A model generated the notes under the pieces. The model did no database searches, had not been told where the DNA came from, and saw only the letters and a program-made list of their open reading frames with translations. From Skermanella stibiiresistens SB22 (GTDB lineage Bacteria; Pseudomonadota; Alphaproteobacteria; Azospirillales; Azospirillaceae), in the NCBI RefSeq assembly GCF_000576635.1, contig NZ_AVFL01000004.1, positions 248,001-312,000 of the forward strand: DNA of 64,000 bases, in the 5' to 3' direction. The position numbers were made by a program, and so were the translations under genes. Positions 20,748-30,738 of this stretch are shown one piece after another; the stretch's first letter is position 1, and every line of letters starts with the position of its first letter.

Positions 20748-20849
20748 GATTAGATACCCTTCTTTATGAGACTGATAAGAGGAACAGGTGAGGTGGTGTT
20801 TAGTGACCCGCGGCGCGGCATCGATCAAGGGGCCTGTTGGACAGGACGA

Positions 20850-21593
20850 TCAATGCAGCTCCAGGGCGTCGCGGATGTAGAGGCAGGTCAGGATCGTGAA
20901 CACGTAGGCCTGTAGCATGGCGACCAGGATCTCGAAACCGACCAGTGCGACGTTGATGGCGAGCGGCAGGATGCCGATCGTGTAACCGAGGCCGCCGAGA
21001 CCGGCGCCGAGCAGGACCGAGAAGCCGCCGAACACCTTCAGCATCGTGTGGCCGGCCATCATGTTGGCGAACAACCGGATGGACAGGCTGACCGGACGCG
21101 ACAGGTAGGACAGGACCTCGATCGGGATCAGGATCGGCGCCAGCGCGATCGGCGCGCCGTGCGGCATGAAGAGCGTGAAGAAGTGGAAGCCGTGCTTGAT
21201 CAGCCCCAGCAGCGTCACGAACACGAAGACCGTCAAGGCCAACCCGAAGGTGACGATGATGTGGCTGGTGAACGTGAAGGTACCGGGAATCATGCCCAGC
21301 AGGTTGCCGATCAGGATGAACATGAACAGCGAGAAGACGAACGGAAAATACTTCCGGGCGTCGGGGCCCGCGTTCTCGCGCACCATGTTGGCGACGAACT
21401 CGTAGAACATCTCGGCGAGCGACTGCATCCGGCCCGGGACCAGCGCCCGGCCACGCATGCCGAACACGATCAGGCCGGTGATGATCGCGACCGCGACCAC
21501 CATGTACAGCGAGGAGTTGCTGAACGAAGCGTCGAGGCCACCGACGTTGATCGGCACGTACCTCTGGATTTGGAATTGGTGAAGCGGATCCAC
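20850..21593 (-). CDS. atpB: F0F1 ATP synthase subunit a
   Basis: Membrane proton-channel subunit of 247 residues, five to six membrane helices. The essential Arg is in SIRLFANMMAGH in the fourth conserved helix. The conserved C-terminal motif ends in LQAYVFTILTCLYIRDAL. GTG 21593 is the start, with GAGGA upstream. It lies 39 bp after atpI and 102 bp before atpE. Confidence 0.96.
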   Translation of the reverse strand: MDPLHQFQIQRYVPINVGGLDASFSNSSLYMVVAVAIITGLIVFGMRGRALVPGRMQSLAEMFYEFVANMVRENAGPDARKYFPFVFSLFMFILIGNLLGMIPGTFTFTSHIIVTFGLALTVFVFVTLLGLIKHGFHFFTLFMPHGAPIALAPILIPIEVLSYLSRPVSLSIRLFANMMAGHTMLKVFGGFSVLLGAGLGGLGYTIGILPLAINVALVGFEILVAMLQAYVFTILTCLYIRDALELH

Positions 21594-21632
21594 GGTCGTC
21601 CTCGTTCAGCCAAACGTTTGCGTCTGGCGCTG

Positions 21633-22001
21633 TTATTGTTCCGGCCCGTCGTCGGTCGACCCCGGCTTCCGGTACCCCGGAGCGTAGCCAACGCCTGTGA
21701 CGGCCCGGTAGACATTCACAATTCCCGCCCCGGCGCCAAGGAAAAACATTCCGATCAGGCCCCAGGGCGTCGTACCCAGCCAGCGATCCAGCAGCATGCC
21801 GCCGCCGACGCCGATGATCATCGCGGCAACCAACTCGGCGCCGATCCGAAAGGCGAGTCCGAGGGATTTCCTCGACAGGGCGTCGTCGCCGTCCGACTGG
21901 GTCGCCGGGGCGGCGCCGCGTTCCCGCGCCTTCCGCAAACGGGCGTCAAGATCGTCCAGCGAAGGTGGGGTGGACTGGTCTTCGCTCATGTCCGTTCCCA
22001 T
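21633..22001 (-). CDS. atpI: ATP synthase assembly protein AtpI
   Basis: Small membrane protein of about 122 residues (118 if ATG 21989 is used) with two membrane helices (about 50-70 and 80-100). It carries the AtpI pattern GGGMLLDRWLGTTPWGLI. It assists c-ring assembly or Mg uptake and leads the F0 operon. The N-terminal third is charged (LDDLDARLRKARERG), as in other alphaproteobacterial AtpI proteins. Confidence 0.9.
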   Translation of the reverse strand: MGTDMSEDQSTPPSLDDLDARLRKARERGAAPATQSDGDDALSRKSLGLAFRIGAELVAAMIIGVGGGMLLDRWLGTTPWGLIGMFFLGAGAGIVNVYRAVTGVGYAPGYRKPGSTDDGPEQ

Positions 22002-22229
22002 GTTCCCCCGCCAGCCGGGAAGCCACGCGAAAGCGGCGGCACCATACGGTTAGGGCAGTACCCTGTCAAGTCGCAAAACCCTTTGCTCAAGTGGTTGAAT
22101 TGCTTGGGTTTCCGCCGCAACTGAGTGGTTTCGAAGGGGCCGTCGCGGGCGTTTCGAGAGCGTATGGCCACCGATGCGACACTATGTACGCGCCGACGCG
22201 TACGGCCCCGGCGCGTGTCGATGACGCTC

Positions 22230-24003
<1,774 letters not shown>

Positions 24004-24004
24004 A

Positions 24005-24379
24005 CTAGGCGACGCGCTTCAGATCGTAAGGTTGGATCAGGATCTCCGGAGGAATTCGCAATTCCTCCGAGAGCCGACGGATCATCGGCAGCGTCAACGC
24101 CCGGCGTCGGTTCAAGACCTCGGACACACGGCCGCTGGAACCGATGATCGGTTCCAGGTCGGCGCGTGTCATGCCGCGTTGCTCCAACATGAACTCGATC
24201 GCCGCGATAGGGTCGGCGATTGGCATGGGATGGTGCCGACGTTCATACGCCTCCACCAGCGTCATGAGAACATCGAGCCGATCGCCTTCGGGGGTCTCCG
24301 GCTCGGCATCCCATAGTCGCTCGATCTCGGAGAGAGCGGTGCGGAAATCGGCGTCCGTTTTGATTGGCGTCACGTTCAT
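24005..24379 (-). CDS. higA: HigA-type antitoxin, helix-turn-helix
   Basis: Antitoxin and autorepressor of 124 residues in the HigA family. The C-terminal XRE-type HTH (about 65-110) has GMTRADLEPIIGSSGRVSEV and LNRRRALTLPMIRRLSEEL. The N-terminal part (IWDAEPETPEGDRLDVLMTL-like) is the toxin-binding helix. Start ATG 24379 overlaps the toxin stop (ATGA), so toxin precedes antitoxin, the order characteristic of HigBA. It probably binds the repeated inverted repeats at 24705-24751. Confidence 0.88.
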   Translation of the reverse strand: MNVTPIKTDADFRTALSEIERLWDAEPETPEGDRLDVLMTLVEAYERRHHPMPIADPIAAIEFMLEQRGMTRADLEPIIGSSGRVSEVLNRRRALTLPMIRRLSEELRIPPEILIQPYDLKRVA

Positions 24380-24687
24380 TGGATGCTCTCCAGTCCACGC
24401 GCGCGGTTCAACTCGTCGTACTCGTGGAGGGAGCTGACGAAGCGTATGTAAACCATGCGCCACTTGTATTTTACGACCACCACAAGTCGGTACTTGTTGC
24501 CTGCTATGTTGAAGACGACTCGATCGCCCACAAAGCTGGCGCTTCTGAATTGATCCTTCAAAATGGCCGGGCCGGACCAGTCAGCCTTCTCCACAATGGC
24601 GTACCACTGCGCAAGGGCTTCACGGCTGTCGGAATGCCCCGGCCTTTCCCAGTGTTCGCGAAGCGTCTTGTAGGCGATGATCCTCAT
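24376..24687 (-). CDS. higB: HigB-type mRNA interferase toxin
   Basis: RelE-superfamily ribosome-associated RNase of the HigB (YgjN-like) family, 103 residues from ATG 24687 (MRIIAYKTLREHWERPGHSD). The family core is visible: SREALAQWYAIVEKADW, VFNIAGNKYRLVV and KYKWRMVYIRFVSSLHEYDEL. Basic and aromatic residues in the C-terminal third fit the active site. It is coupled to higA by a 4-bp overlap and lies 18 bp downstream of the proposed operators. Toxicity is inferred from the family. Confidence 0.88.
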   Translation of the reverse strand: MRIIAYKTLREHWERPGHSDSREALAQWYAIVEKADWSGPAILKDQFRSASFVGDRVVFNIAGNKYRLVVVVKYKWRMVYIRFVSSLHEYDELNRARGLESIQ

Positions 24688-24704
24688 TTTCAAACATTAA
24701 TCAT

Positions 24705-24751
24705 CTCCCAAAATGGGAGCAAGCAAAACCTCCCAAAATGGGAGGTTTTGC
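24705..24751. promoter_or_regulatory. two inverted-repeat operators upstream of higBA
   Basis: CTCCCAAAATGGGAG occurs twice, at 24705-24719 and 24730-24744, with centres 25 bp apart. The second is embedded in a longer symmetric element (24723-24751, 13-bp arms GCAAAACCTCCCA). The position just before higB and the duplicated site match the autoregulated operator of an HTH antitoxin. Confidence 0.7.
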
Positions 24752-24791
24752 GACTGGCGTCTTCGATCCGCCCGACTAGGGATTTTGTCGA

Positions 24792-24821
24792 ATGCCCAGC
24801 GCCTCGCGAGGCGCTGGGCAT
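24792..24821 (-). terminator. GC-rich 30-bp perfect palindrome after phoH
   Basis: ATGCCCAGCGCCTCG paired with CGAGGCGCTGGGCAT, 15 bp per arm with no mismatch, beginning 15 bp past the phoH stop. It lacks a T-run, so it may act as a hairpin for transcript stability or as a factor-dependent terminator. Confidence 0.5.
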
Positions 24822-24836
24822 CAACTTTCCGGAAAA

Positions 24837-25538
24837 TCAGGCCAACAGGGGCATCATCGCGGCGACCAGGGGGTGGCGGACGATGTCCTGGGTGGTCAGG
24901 CGGACGATCGCGATGTCCTCCAAGGGGGTCAGGCGGCGGACGGCCTCCTCAAGGCCGGACATGCTGGGGAGCAGGTCGGTCTGGTCGGGGTCGCCGGTGA
25001 TCACCATGGTGGAGTGCCAGCCGAGGCGGGTCAGCAGCATCTTGATCTGCTGGAACGTCATGTTCTGCGCCTCGTCGACGATCACGAAGCTGCGCGAGAT
25101 GGTCCGGCCACGCATATAGGCCAGTGGGGCGATCTCGACCGTGCCGTCCTTGGTCATCTGGCGCACTTGGCGGGCGCCCAGCCGGTCCGACAGCGCGTCG
25201 TAGATCGGCCGCATCCACGGGTCCATCTTCTCGTTGATGTCGCCGGGCAGGAAGCCGAGGCTCTCGCCCGCCTCGACCACGGGCCTGGTGATCACGATGC
25301 GGGTGATCTTGCCCGCGTTCATCGCCTCGACCGCCTTGGTCACGGCGAGGTAGGTCTTGCCGGTTCCGGCGGGGCCGACCGCCAGCGTCAGGGAATGGGT
25401 GTCGATCGCCGCCATCAGCGCTTCCTGGTTGGCGGTGCGCGGCTTGACCGTCTTCAGATAGCTCTGGTCACGGAAGTCCTCGCCGGCGGCATCGGGGAGC
25501 GCCACGATACGGGCCTGTGAAGCGGTGCGTTTGGTCAT
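24837..25538 (-). CDS. phoH: PhoH family ATPase
   Basis: Cytoplasmic P-loop ATPase of 233 residues. Walker A is GPAGTGKTY, Walker B VIVDEAQN, and downstream are the PhoH motifs GDPDQTDLL and ITRPVVEAGESLGFLPGD. The family is linked to RNA metabolism and phosphate stress, though its exact role is unclear. ATG 25538 (MTKRTASQ) has AAAGGA upstream and gives the N-terminus typical of homologues. An in-frame ATG at 25616 lies directly behind an AGGAGGTGA ribosome site and would add 26 residues, so both starts may be used. Upstream is a leader with a 10-codon ORF and an intrinsic terminator. Confidence 0.9.
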   Translation of the reverse strand: MTKRTASQARIVALPDAAGEDFRDQSYLKTVKPRTANQEALMAAIDTHSLTLAVGPAGTGKTYLAVTKAVEAMNAGKITRIVITRPVVEAGESLGFLPGDINEKMDPWMRPIYDALSDRLGARQVRQMTKDGTVEIAPLAYMRGRTISRSFVIVDEAQNMTFQQIKMLLTRLGWHSTMVITGDPDQTDLLPSMSGLEEAVRRLTPLEDIAIVRLTTQDIVRHPLVAAMMPLLA

Positions 25539-25619
25539 CGCGCGTCGTCCTTTCCCTTCGCTGGTTTCCTGATTGAGCGGGTCCCACAGGGTGCATGTGT
25601 CGAATGGGGCTCTCATCAA

Positions 25620-25652
25620 TCACCTCCTGCTGCCGAAGCGGCGTTGGGCCAT
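25620..25652 (-). other. 10-codon upstream ORF in the phoH leader
   Basis: Encodes MAQRRFGSRR with its own GAGGAGAA ribosome site about 5 bases before the ATG. Its last two sense codons (AGG AGG) and stop form the Shine-Dalgarno AGGAGGTGA for the in-frame ATG 25616 of phoH. Translation of one could therefore affect the other. The peptide is Arg-rich (four Arg). Confidence 0.4.
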
Positions 25653-25737
25653 GTCGTTCTCCTCAACCGTTGGGACGAAGACCGTTTTGAACGATGTCTG
25701 GTAGGCGGCTTGGTCGGGGAACCGGGAACGCGGGCAC

Positions 25738-25762
25738 AAAAAAACCTCCCGGAGGGGAGGTT
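25738..25762 (-). terminator. intrinsic terminator / attenuator upstream of phoH
   Basis: Read on the minus strand, AACCTCCC-CTCC-GGGAGGTT is followed by seven T residues: a compact classic intrinsic terminator 200 bp upstream of phoH. No gene precedes it on that strand within about 300 bp, so it ends either a short leader RNA, a small RNA, or an attenuated phoH transcript. Confidence 0.65.
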
Positions 25763-26101
25763 CGGTCGTGCGTGCGGCTGATGTCGTCGAAGCGGATGCC
25801 AACCGGGCGACGAGGACGGCTGGGGGCGCCCCGCTGGTTGGATCTGGAAGGCTTCTGGACGGGTCGGACAAGGTATCTGTTCTCCTGTCGTCTGTGTCAG
25901 CCGCGATGGTTGAAGGATAACCTCCGGACTTCGCCTTTGTCTCCGCTATTTCGTGTGTGACATCAAAGATTCATCTAGATGTTGCGGATTATCCACTTCG
26001 CGCCCGCGTTCACACTCCAATGGGCCACGAGAGCGTGGCGCCCGCCCGCGTGAATGCCTATGCTGGCGCCTCGTGCCCCGGATCCATGCTGGACGGAAAT
26101 C

Positions 26102-26383
26102 ATGACGAAAAGGTTCACGTCGATCTGGAATGAGAAGAAGCCGGTCTCGGCGTCGATCCGGACGGGCGGCCGCCCCGTGACTGGAGCCCCCCGGGGGCGG
26201 GCCGGGGTGGCGAGTGGGTCCGCCGACAGCGAGAGTGGCGATGACGGTGACGACTCGGTCGGGCGCTCGCTGCGGGCGCTCAAGGTGATGCTCGATCGGG
26301 GATTGATGACGGAGCGGGAATACGAGGATCGGAAAGCGGCGCTCAGGGCCGACGCGGCGGGCAAGCCGCCGGGCGCCGGTTGA
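26102..26383 (+). CDS. small protein with C-terminal SHOCT-like motif
   Basis: A 93-residue protein of unknown function. The start ATG 26102 (MTKRFTSIWNEKKP) has GGACGGA upstream. The first two thirds are disordered-looking and Arg/Gly/Asp-rich. The last 30 residues (SLRALKVMLDRGLMTEREYE, then DRKAAL) form the short helical hairpin typical of SHOCT domains, which serve as oligomerisation or membrane-targeting modules. It stands alone between the phoH leader and the min operon. Confidence 0.65.
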   Translation: MTKRFTSIWNEKKPVSASIRTGGRPVTGAPRGRAGVASGSADSESGDDGDDSVGRSLRALKVMLDRGLMTEREYEDRKAALRADAAGKPPGAG

Positions 26384-26700
26384 GACCCGCGCCGCAGGGC
26401 GTTCAAAGACTTTGCCAAAAGGTGTGGGCGCCGTTACCATAATTTGTAGTTTTTGGGGCACAGACCCCAAGAATTGGGCTATCGATGGCAATCATGGCCA
26501 GCCGAAGGGCTGGTCGCGGAAATATCCGCGGGTTATGGTTAACTAGACGCTTGCACTTCGGGGCCATGGCTCGCTAGAAGGAGTAGCCATTTCTCGATTT
26601 TGGTGGGCTCGGCCGATTTCAACCCGATGCGCCAGGGCAGGGAGCGGCGGTGCCGGCCGCCTGCCGGGGCGGCGGACATCATGATAAGTGGTAGGGGTTT
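26384..26700 (+). other. gap before minC
   Basis: No gene is seen. Two small symmetric stretches are present: a hairpin TTGGGGCACAGACCCCAA near 26454-26471, and CGCGGAAATATCCGCG near 26515-26530. The minC promoter is expected here. Confidence 0.4.
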
Positions 26701-27483
26701 GTGAGAAGCACCAATCAGATTTCGGAGCGTGACGCGCCGTTCCAGCTCAGGGGCAACAGCTTCACCGTCATGGTGCTCAAGCTGATGGCTCCCGACGACC
26801 CGTCTTTTTTCCCCCAACTGCTCAGCAAGATCCGTCAGGCACCGAACTTCTTCAAGAACGCGCCGGTGGTGCTCGACCTGGAGGACCTGGATGAAGGCGC
26901 CGGCCCGGCCGACTTCATCGACTTCGTCGTGACCCTGCGCCAGAACAGCCTGATACCCGTCGGCATCCAGGGCGGCACCCCGACCCAGCAGGCGGCCGCC
27001 TTCGAGGCGGGCCTGACCATCATGCCGACCGGCAGGCCGAGCCGCGAGCCGGAGCGCGACTTCCAGCGCCCCGCGCCCGGCCGCGCGCCGACCGATCCGC
27101 TGCCGCCGCGGGCACCGATGCCGATGGCGGAGACCGCGGCCCCGGAATTCCAGAAGACCACCATGATCATCACCGAGCCGGTCCGCTCGGGACGCCAGAT
27201 CTACGCGGCGCGGGGCGACCTGATCGTACTGGGCCCCGTCAGCGCGGGCGCCGAGCTGCTGGCCGACGGCAACATCCATGTCTACAGCTCGCTGCGCGGG
27301 CGCGCGCTGGCCGGCATCTCGGGCGATACCAGCGCCCGCATCTTCTGTCACAGCCTGGAGGCGGAACTGGTGTCGATCGCGGGGCTCTATCGGGTGAGCG
27401 AGGACCTGGAGAAGACGGTCTTCAAGAAGCAGGTTCACATATACCTGGATGACGGCTACCTGCGCATGGATCCCCTGGCATGA
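26701..27483 (+). CDS. minC: septum site-determining protein MinC
   Basis: Division-site inhibitor that blocks FtsZ assembly away from mid-cell, 260 residues. The N-terminal MinC domain (about 14-110, FQLRGNSFTVMVLKLMAP) is followed by a Pro/Arg-rich linker of about 40 residues (Pro in many positions). The C-terminal beta-helix domain (about 160-260) has GSGRQIYA-like VRSGRQIYAARGDLIVLGPV and ALAGISGDTSARIF. The start is GTG with AGGGG upstream. It overlaps the TTG-to-ATG leader of minD by a few bases. The operon order is minC-minD-minE. Confidence 0.95.
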   Translation: MRSTNQISERDAPFQLRGNSFTVMVLKLMAPDDPSFFPQLLSKIRQAPNFFKNAPVVLDLEDLDEGAGPADFIDFVVTLRQNSLIPVGIQGGTPTQQAAAFEAGLTIMPTGRPSREPERDFQRPAPGRAPTDPLPPRAPMPMAETAAPEFQKTTMIITEPVRSGRQIYAARGDLIVLGPVSAGAELLADGNIHVYSSLRGRALAGISGDTSARIFCHSLEAELVSIAGLYRVSEDLEKTVFKKQVHIYLDDGYLRMDPLA

Positions 27484-27536
27484 AACGTGGAAAACAAGCG
27501 GTTTCGCAATCAACTTCGAAGAGTGGAGAGGCTTCC

Positions 27537-28352
27537 TTGGCCAAGGTAATCGTGATGACATCGGGCAAGGGCGGCGTGGGCAAGACCACGTCGAGCGCCG
27601 CCTTCGCCACCGGCCTCGCCCTGCGCGGGTTCAAGACCGTCGTGATCGACTTCGACGTCGGCTTGCGGAACCTGGACCTGATCATGGGCTGCGAACGCCG
27701 CGTCGTGTTCGATTTCGTCAACGTGATCAATGGCGAGGCCAAGCTCAACCAGGCCCTGATCAAGGATAAGCGGGTCGAGAACCTGTACATCCTGCCGACC
27801 AGCCAGACCCGCGACAAGGACGCGCTGACCAAGGAAGGCGTCGAGAAGATCCTGGACGAGCTGAGGAAGGACTTCGACTACATCCTGTGCGACAGCCCGG
27901 CCGGCATCGAGAAGGGCGCCCTGATGGCGCTGTACTTCGCCGACCACGCGATCATCGTGACCAACCCCGAGGTCTCGTCGGTGCGCGACAGCGACCGCAT
28001 CCTGGGCGTGCTGGCGTCGAAGTCGCGCCGGGCCGAGTTGAACCAGGAGCCGGTCCAGGAGCATCTGCTGCTGACCCGATACGATCCGGAGCGGGTCGAG
28101 CGCGGCGACATGCTGAAGGTCGACGACGTGCTGGAGATCCTGGCGATCCCCCTGCTGGGTGTCGTTCCGGAGAGCACCGCCGTGCTGCGCGCCTCCAACA
28201 TCGGCATGCCGGTGACCTTGGACGAGAAGAGCAACGCCAACCAAGCCTATACCGACGCGGTCGCGCGGTTCCTGGGCGACACGGTCGAGCACCGCTTCAT
28301 GAAGCCGGAGAAGAAGGGCTTCTTCGAGCGCTTCCTGCGGAGGACCGCATGA
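27537..28352 (+). CDS. minD: septum site-determining protein MinD
   Basis: Membrane-cycling ATPase that carries MinC, 271 residues. It starts at TTG 27537 (MAKVIVMTSGKGG), with GGAGAGG upstream; a frame extension to 27480 is possible but not conserved. Deviant Walker A is SGKGGVGKTT, Walker B region VVIDFDVGLRN, and the C-terminal membrane-targeting helix is KKGFFERFLRR. The gene overlaps minE by four bases (ATGA). Confidence 0.96.
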   Translation: MAKVIVMTSGKGGVGKTTSSAAFATGLALRGFKTVVIDFDVGLRNLDLIMGCERRVVFDFVNVINGEAKLNQALIKDKRVENLYILPTSQTRDKDALTKEGVEKILDELRKDFDYILCDSPAGIEKGALMALYFADHAIIVTNPEVSSVRDSDRILGVLASKSRRAELNQEPVQEHLLLTRYDPERVERGDMLKVDDVLEILAIPLLGVVPESTAVLRASNIGMPVTLDEKSNANQAYTDAVARFLGDTVEHRFMKPEKKGFFERFLRRTA

Positions 28353-28693
28353 GCATCTTCAACTTCTTTCGGCCGCCTCCGCGCAAGTCGGTCGCGGAGG
28401 AGGCCAAGGAGCGCCTGCAGATCGTCCTGGCGCATGAGAGGGCGGCCGGGTCCAGCCCGGACTATCTGCCGATCCTCCAGCGCGAGTTGCTGGCGGTGAT
28501 CGCCAAATACGTCCAGATCGACGAGAAGAAGGTCGAGGTCAGCTTCGAGCGCGGAGGCGACTACTCCACGCTCGAGGTCAACATCGAGCTGCCGCCGCCG
28601 TCGAACGACAAGGCGGCCCGGGCGCGGGGCACCGGTCCCGTCACCGGCGGCGACGCCAAGAAGCCGCCGGCGGCGGCCGCCAAGCGGGCGTGA
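28349..28693 (+). CDS. minE: cell division topological specificity factor MinE
   Basis: Positions the Min oscillation, 114 residues. The N-terminal part MSIFNFFRPPPRKSVAEEAK combines a membrane-targeting helix with the MinD-binding region. The C-terminal dimerisation domain (about 30-85) contains LAVIAKYVQIDEKKVEVSF. A Pro/Ala/Lys tail (about 85-114) is longer than in the E. coli protein. Translationally coupled to minD. Confidence 0.95.
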   Translation: MSIFNFFRPPPRKSVAEEAKERLQIVLAHERAAGSSPDYLPILQRELLAVIAKYVQIDEKKVEVSFERGGDYSTLEVNIELPPPSNDKAARARGTGPVTGGDAKKPPAAAAKRA

Positions 28694-28814
28694 GACCACG
28701 CTGGCCGGGTGATGCCGGCCGGTGCTGGATGGACCGGGCAGAACGCCGGGCCATGACGGGTCACCGCCTCCCCGAACGCGGCGTCCAGACCGCGACCCAT
28801 CCAACCACGACCCA

Positions 28815-29669
28815 TCAAACCGCTATGTTGTCGATCAATCTGGTCCGACCCAGGAAGGCCGCCGCGAGAACGCGCGCCGGACGGTCGGCGATCTCCAGCG
28901 GTTCGAGCGACGCGGCATCGCAGATCGCCAGATAGTCGATGCGGTCGAACCCCGCCGCGCGCAATCTCTCCAATCCCCATTCGATGGCGCTCCGGCACCG
29001 GGTCGGTTCCGCCGCGACATCCGCCGCGACGTCGAACAGCACGGTGTTGAGCTGGCGCGCGATGGTCAGCTGATCGGGCGTCAGGTAGGCGTTCCTGGAC
29101 GATAGCGCCAAGCCCGCCTCGTCCCGCACCGTCTCCGCGCCCTCGATCATGACCGGAATGTCGAGGTCGCGCACCATGCGGCGAATGACCTGGAGCTGCT
29201 GATAGTCCTTCTGACCAAACACGGCGACATCGGGCAGGCATTGCAGCAGCAGCTTGGACACGACCGTGGCGACGCCATCGAAATGGCCGGGGCGCAAGGG
29301 GCCGCACAAGCCTTCGGTCAGTCCGGCGACATGGACCGTCGTGGAGAAGCCGTCGGGATACATCTCCCCGACATCGGGCGCGTAGAGCAGGTCGGCTCCG
29401 ACGCTCGCCAGCTTGGCCGCGTCGGAGGCCTCCTGGCGCGGATACTTCGAGAAATCCTCGTTCGGGCCGAACTGGGTCGGGTTGACGAAGACGCTGACCA
29501 CGACATGATCGGCGCCCCGGCGCCGCGCCGCCTGGACCAGACTGAGGTGACCCTCGTGCAGGGCGCCCATGGTCGGCACCAGTCCGACCTTCTCGCCGGC
29601 GGCCCGCCACGTGGCGACCCGGGCGCGCAGATCGGCGACGGTCCGGATTGTGGTCAGGTTCTCGGTCAT
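28815..29669 (-). CDS. panC: pantothenate synthetase
   Basis: Joins pantoate and beta-alanine with ATP to make pantothenate, the precursor of CoA, 284 residues. [14 protein letters not shown] (about residues 31-44) is the ATP-binding HIGH-like motif. [19 protein letters not shown] is the pantoate-binding region, and GLALSSRN near the middle is the KMSKS-equivalent. Start ATG 29669 overlaps the stop of panB by four bases, an operon in the order panB-panC. Confidence 0.96.
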   Translation of the reverse strand: MTENLTTIRTVADLRARVATWRAAGEKVGLVPTMGALHEGHLSLVQAARRRGADHVVVSVFVNPTQFGPNEDFSKYPRQEASDAAKLASVGADLLYAPDVGEMYPDGFSTTVHVAGLTEGLCGPLRPGHFDGVATVVSKLLLQCLPDVAVFGQKDYQQLQVIRRMVRDLDIPVMIEGAETVRDEAGLALSSRNAYLTPDQLTIARQLNTVLFDVAADVAAEPTRCRSAIEWGLERLRAAGFDRIDYLAICDAASLEPLEIADRPARVLAAAFLGRTRLIDNIAV

Positions 29670-30520
29670 TCCGTTGTGCTCCCACCGGGTTTGACGCCGC
29701 TCGGCCTGGCCGCGAAGACGTGCTCGGGGCCGGGGAACCGGCGAGCGCGCACGTCGTCGGCGTAGGCCCGTGCCGCCGCCGAGACTTGCTCCCCGAGATC
29801 GGCGTATCGCTTGACGAATTTGGGGGTGAAGTCGTTGAACAGGCCAACGATGTCCTCGGTGACCAGGATCTGGCCGTCGCAGGCGGGCGAGCCGCCGATG
29901 CCGATGGTCGGGACCGCGAGGTCGTTGGTCAATTGGCGGGCCAGCGGCTCGACCGTGCCCTCGATCACGATGGCGAAGGCGCCGGCGTCCGCGATGGCGA
30001 AGGCGTCGGCGGCGATGGCGTTGCTCTCCTGACCGCCCCGGCCGCGCGCGCGGTAGCCTCCCAGCGTGTTGACCGACTGGGGGGTGAGGCCGATGTGTCC
30101 AAGCACGGGGATGCCCCGCTTGGTCAGGAACGCGACGGTCGAGGCCATCTCGACGCCACCCTCCAGCTTGACCGCCGCGCAGCCCGTCTCGGCCATCACC
30201 CGCGCGGCGGCCCGGAACGCGACCTCGGGCGATTCCTGATAGGATCCGAATGGCAGATCGACCACCACGCACGCCTGCGACGCGCCGCGCGTGACGGCGG
30301 CGCCATGGGCGATCATCATGTCGAGCGTCACCGACAGCGTGCTTTCCATGCCGTACAGCACCATGCCCAGACTGTCGCCCACCAGCAGCATATCCACGTG
30401 GGCGTCGAGCTGACGGGCCATCGGCGTGGTGTAGGCGGTCAGCGAGACGATCGGCGTGCCGCCCTTCCTGGCGGAAAGTTCGGGCACGGTGACTCGACGT
30501 CGGCGGTCGGGGACACTCAT
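29666..30520 (-). CDS. panB: 3-methyl-2-oxobutanoate hydroxymethyltransferase
   Basis: First step of pantothenate synthesis: transfers hydroxymethyl from 5,10-methylene-THF to alpha-ketoisovalerate, 284 residues. Signatures [29 protein letters not shown] and [14 protein letters not shown] are all present. ATG at 30520, coupled to panC downstream. The promoter region 30521-30738 is shared with the divergent VCBS-like gene. Confidence 0.96.
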   Translation of the reverse strand: MSVPDRRRRVTVPELSARKGGTPIVSLTAYTTPMARQLDAHVDMLLVGDSLGMVLYGMESTLSVTLDMMIAHGAAVTRGASQACVVVDLPFGSYQESPEVAFRAAARVMAETGCAAVKLEGGVEMASTVAFLTKRGIPVLGHIGLTPQSVNTLGGYRARGRGGQESNAIAADAFAIADAGAFAIVIEGTVEPLARQLTNDLAVPTIGIGGSPACDGQILVTEDIVGLFNDFTPKFVKRYADLGEQVSAAARAYADDVRARRFPGPEHVFAARPSGVKPGGSTTE

Positions 30521-30738
30521 GTCGCGTTTCTCCCCTTTCTGGGCGCGGCTTCAAATGGTGCGCCTAGATATAATGTTGGAACCCCCACGTCACGATGATT
30601 GGACGAATACGGTCGGTTTTGTCGTCGAATTCCCGCCATGCGGAAGTGGCGGGACTCTCTCCGGGAGGCACTCGCCGCGTGCTCCCGGCCGCCGTCTGTG
30701 GCAGCATGGATGGGCACGCACGCGGCGGGGAGAGGACG

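Noticed and set aside
24792-24821. Attachment site or transposon end at the perfect 30-bp palindrome
   Set aside because: Position just after phoH fits a hairpin for transcript end; no repeat partner in the window.
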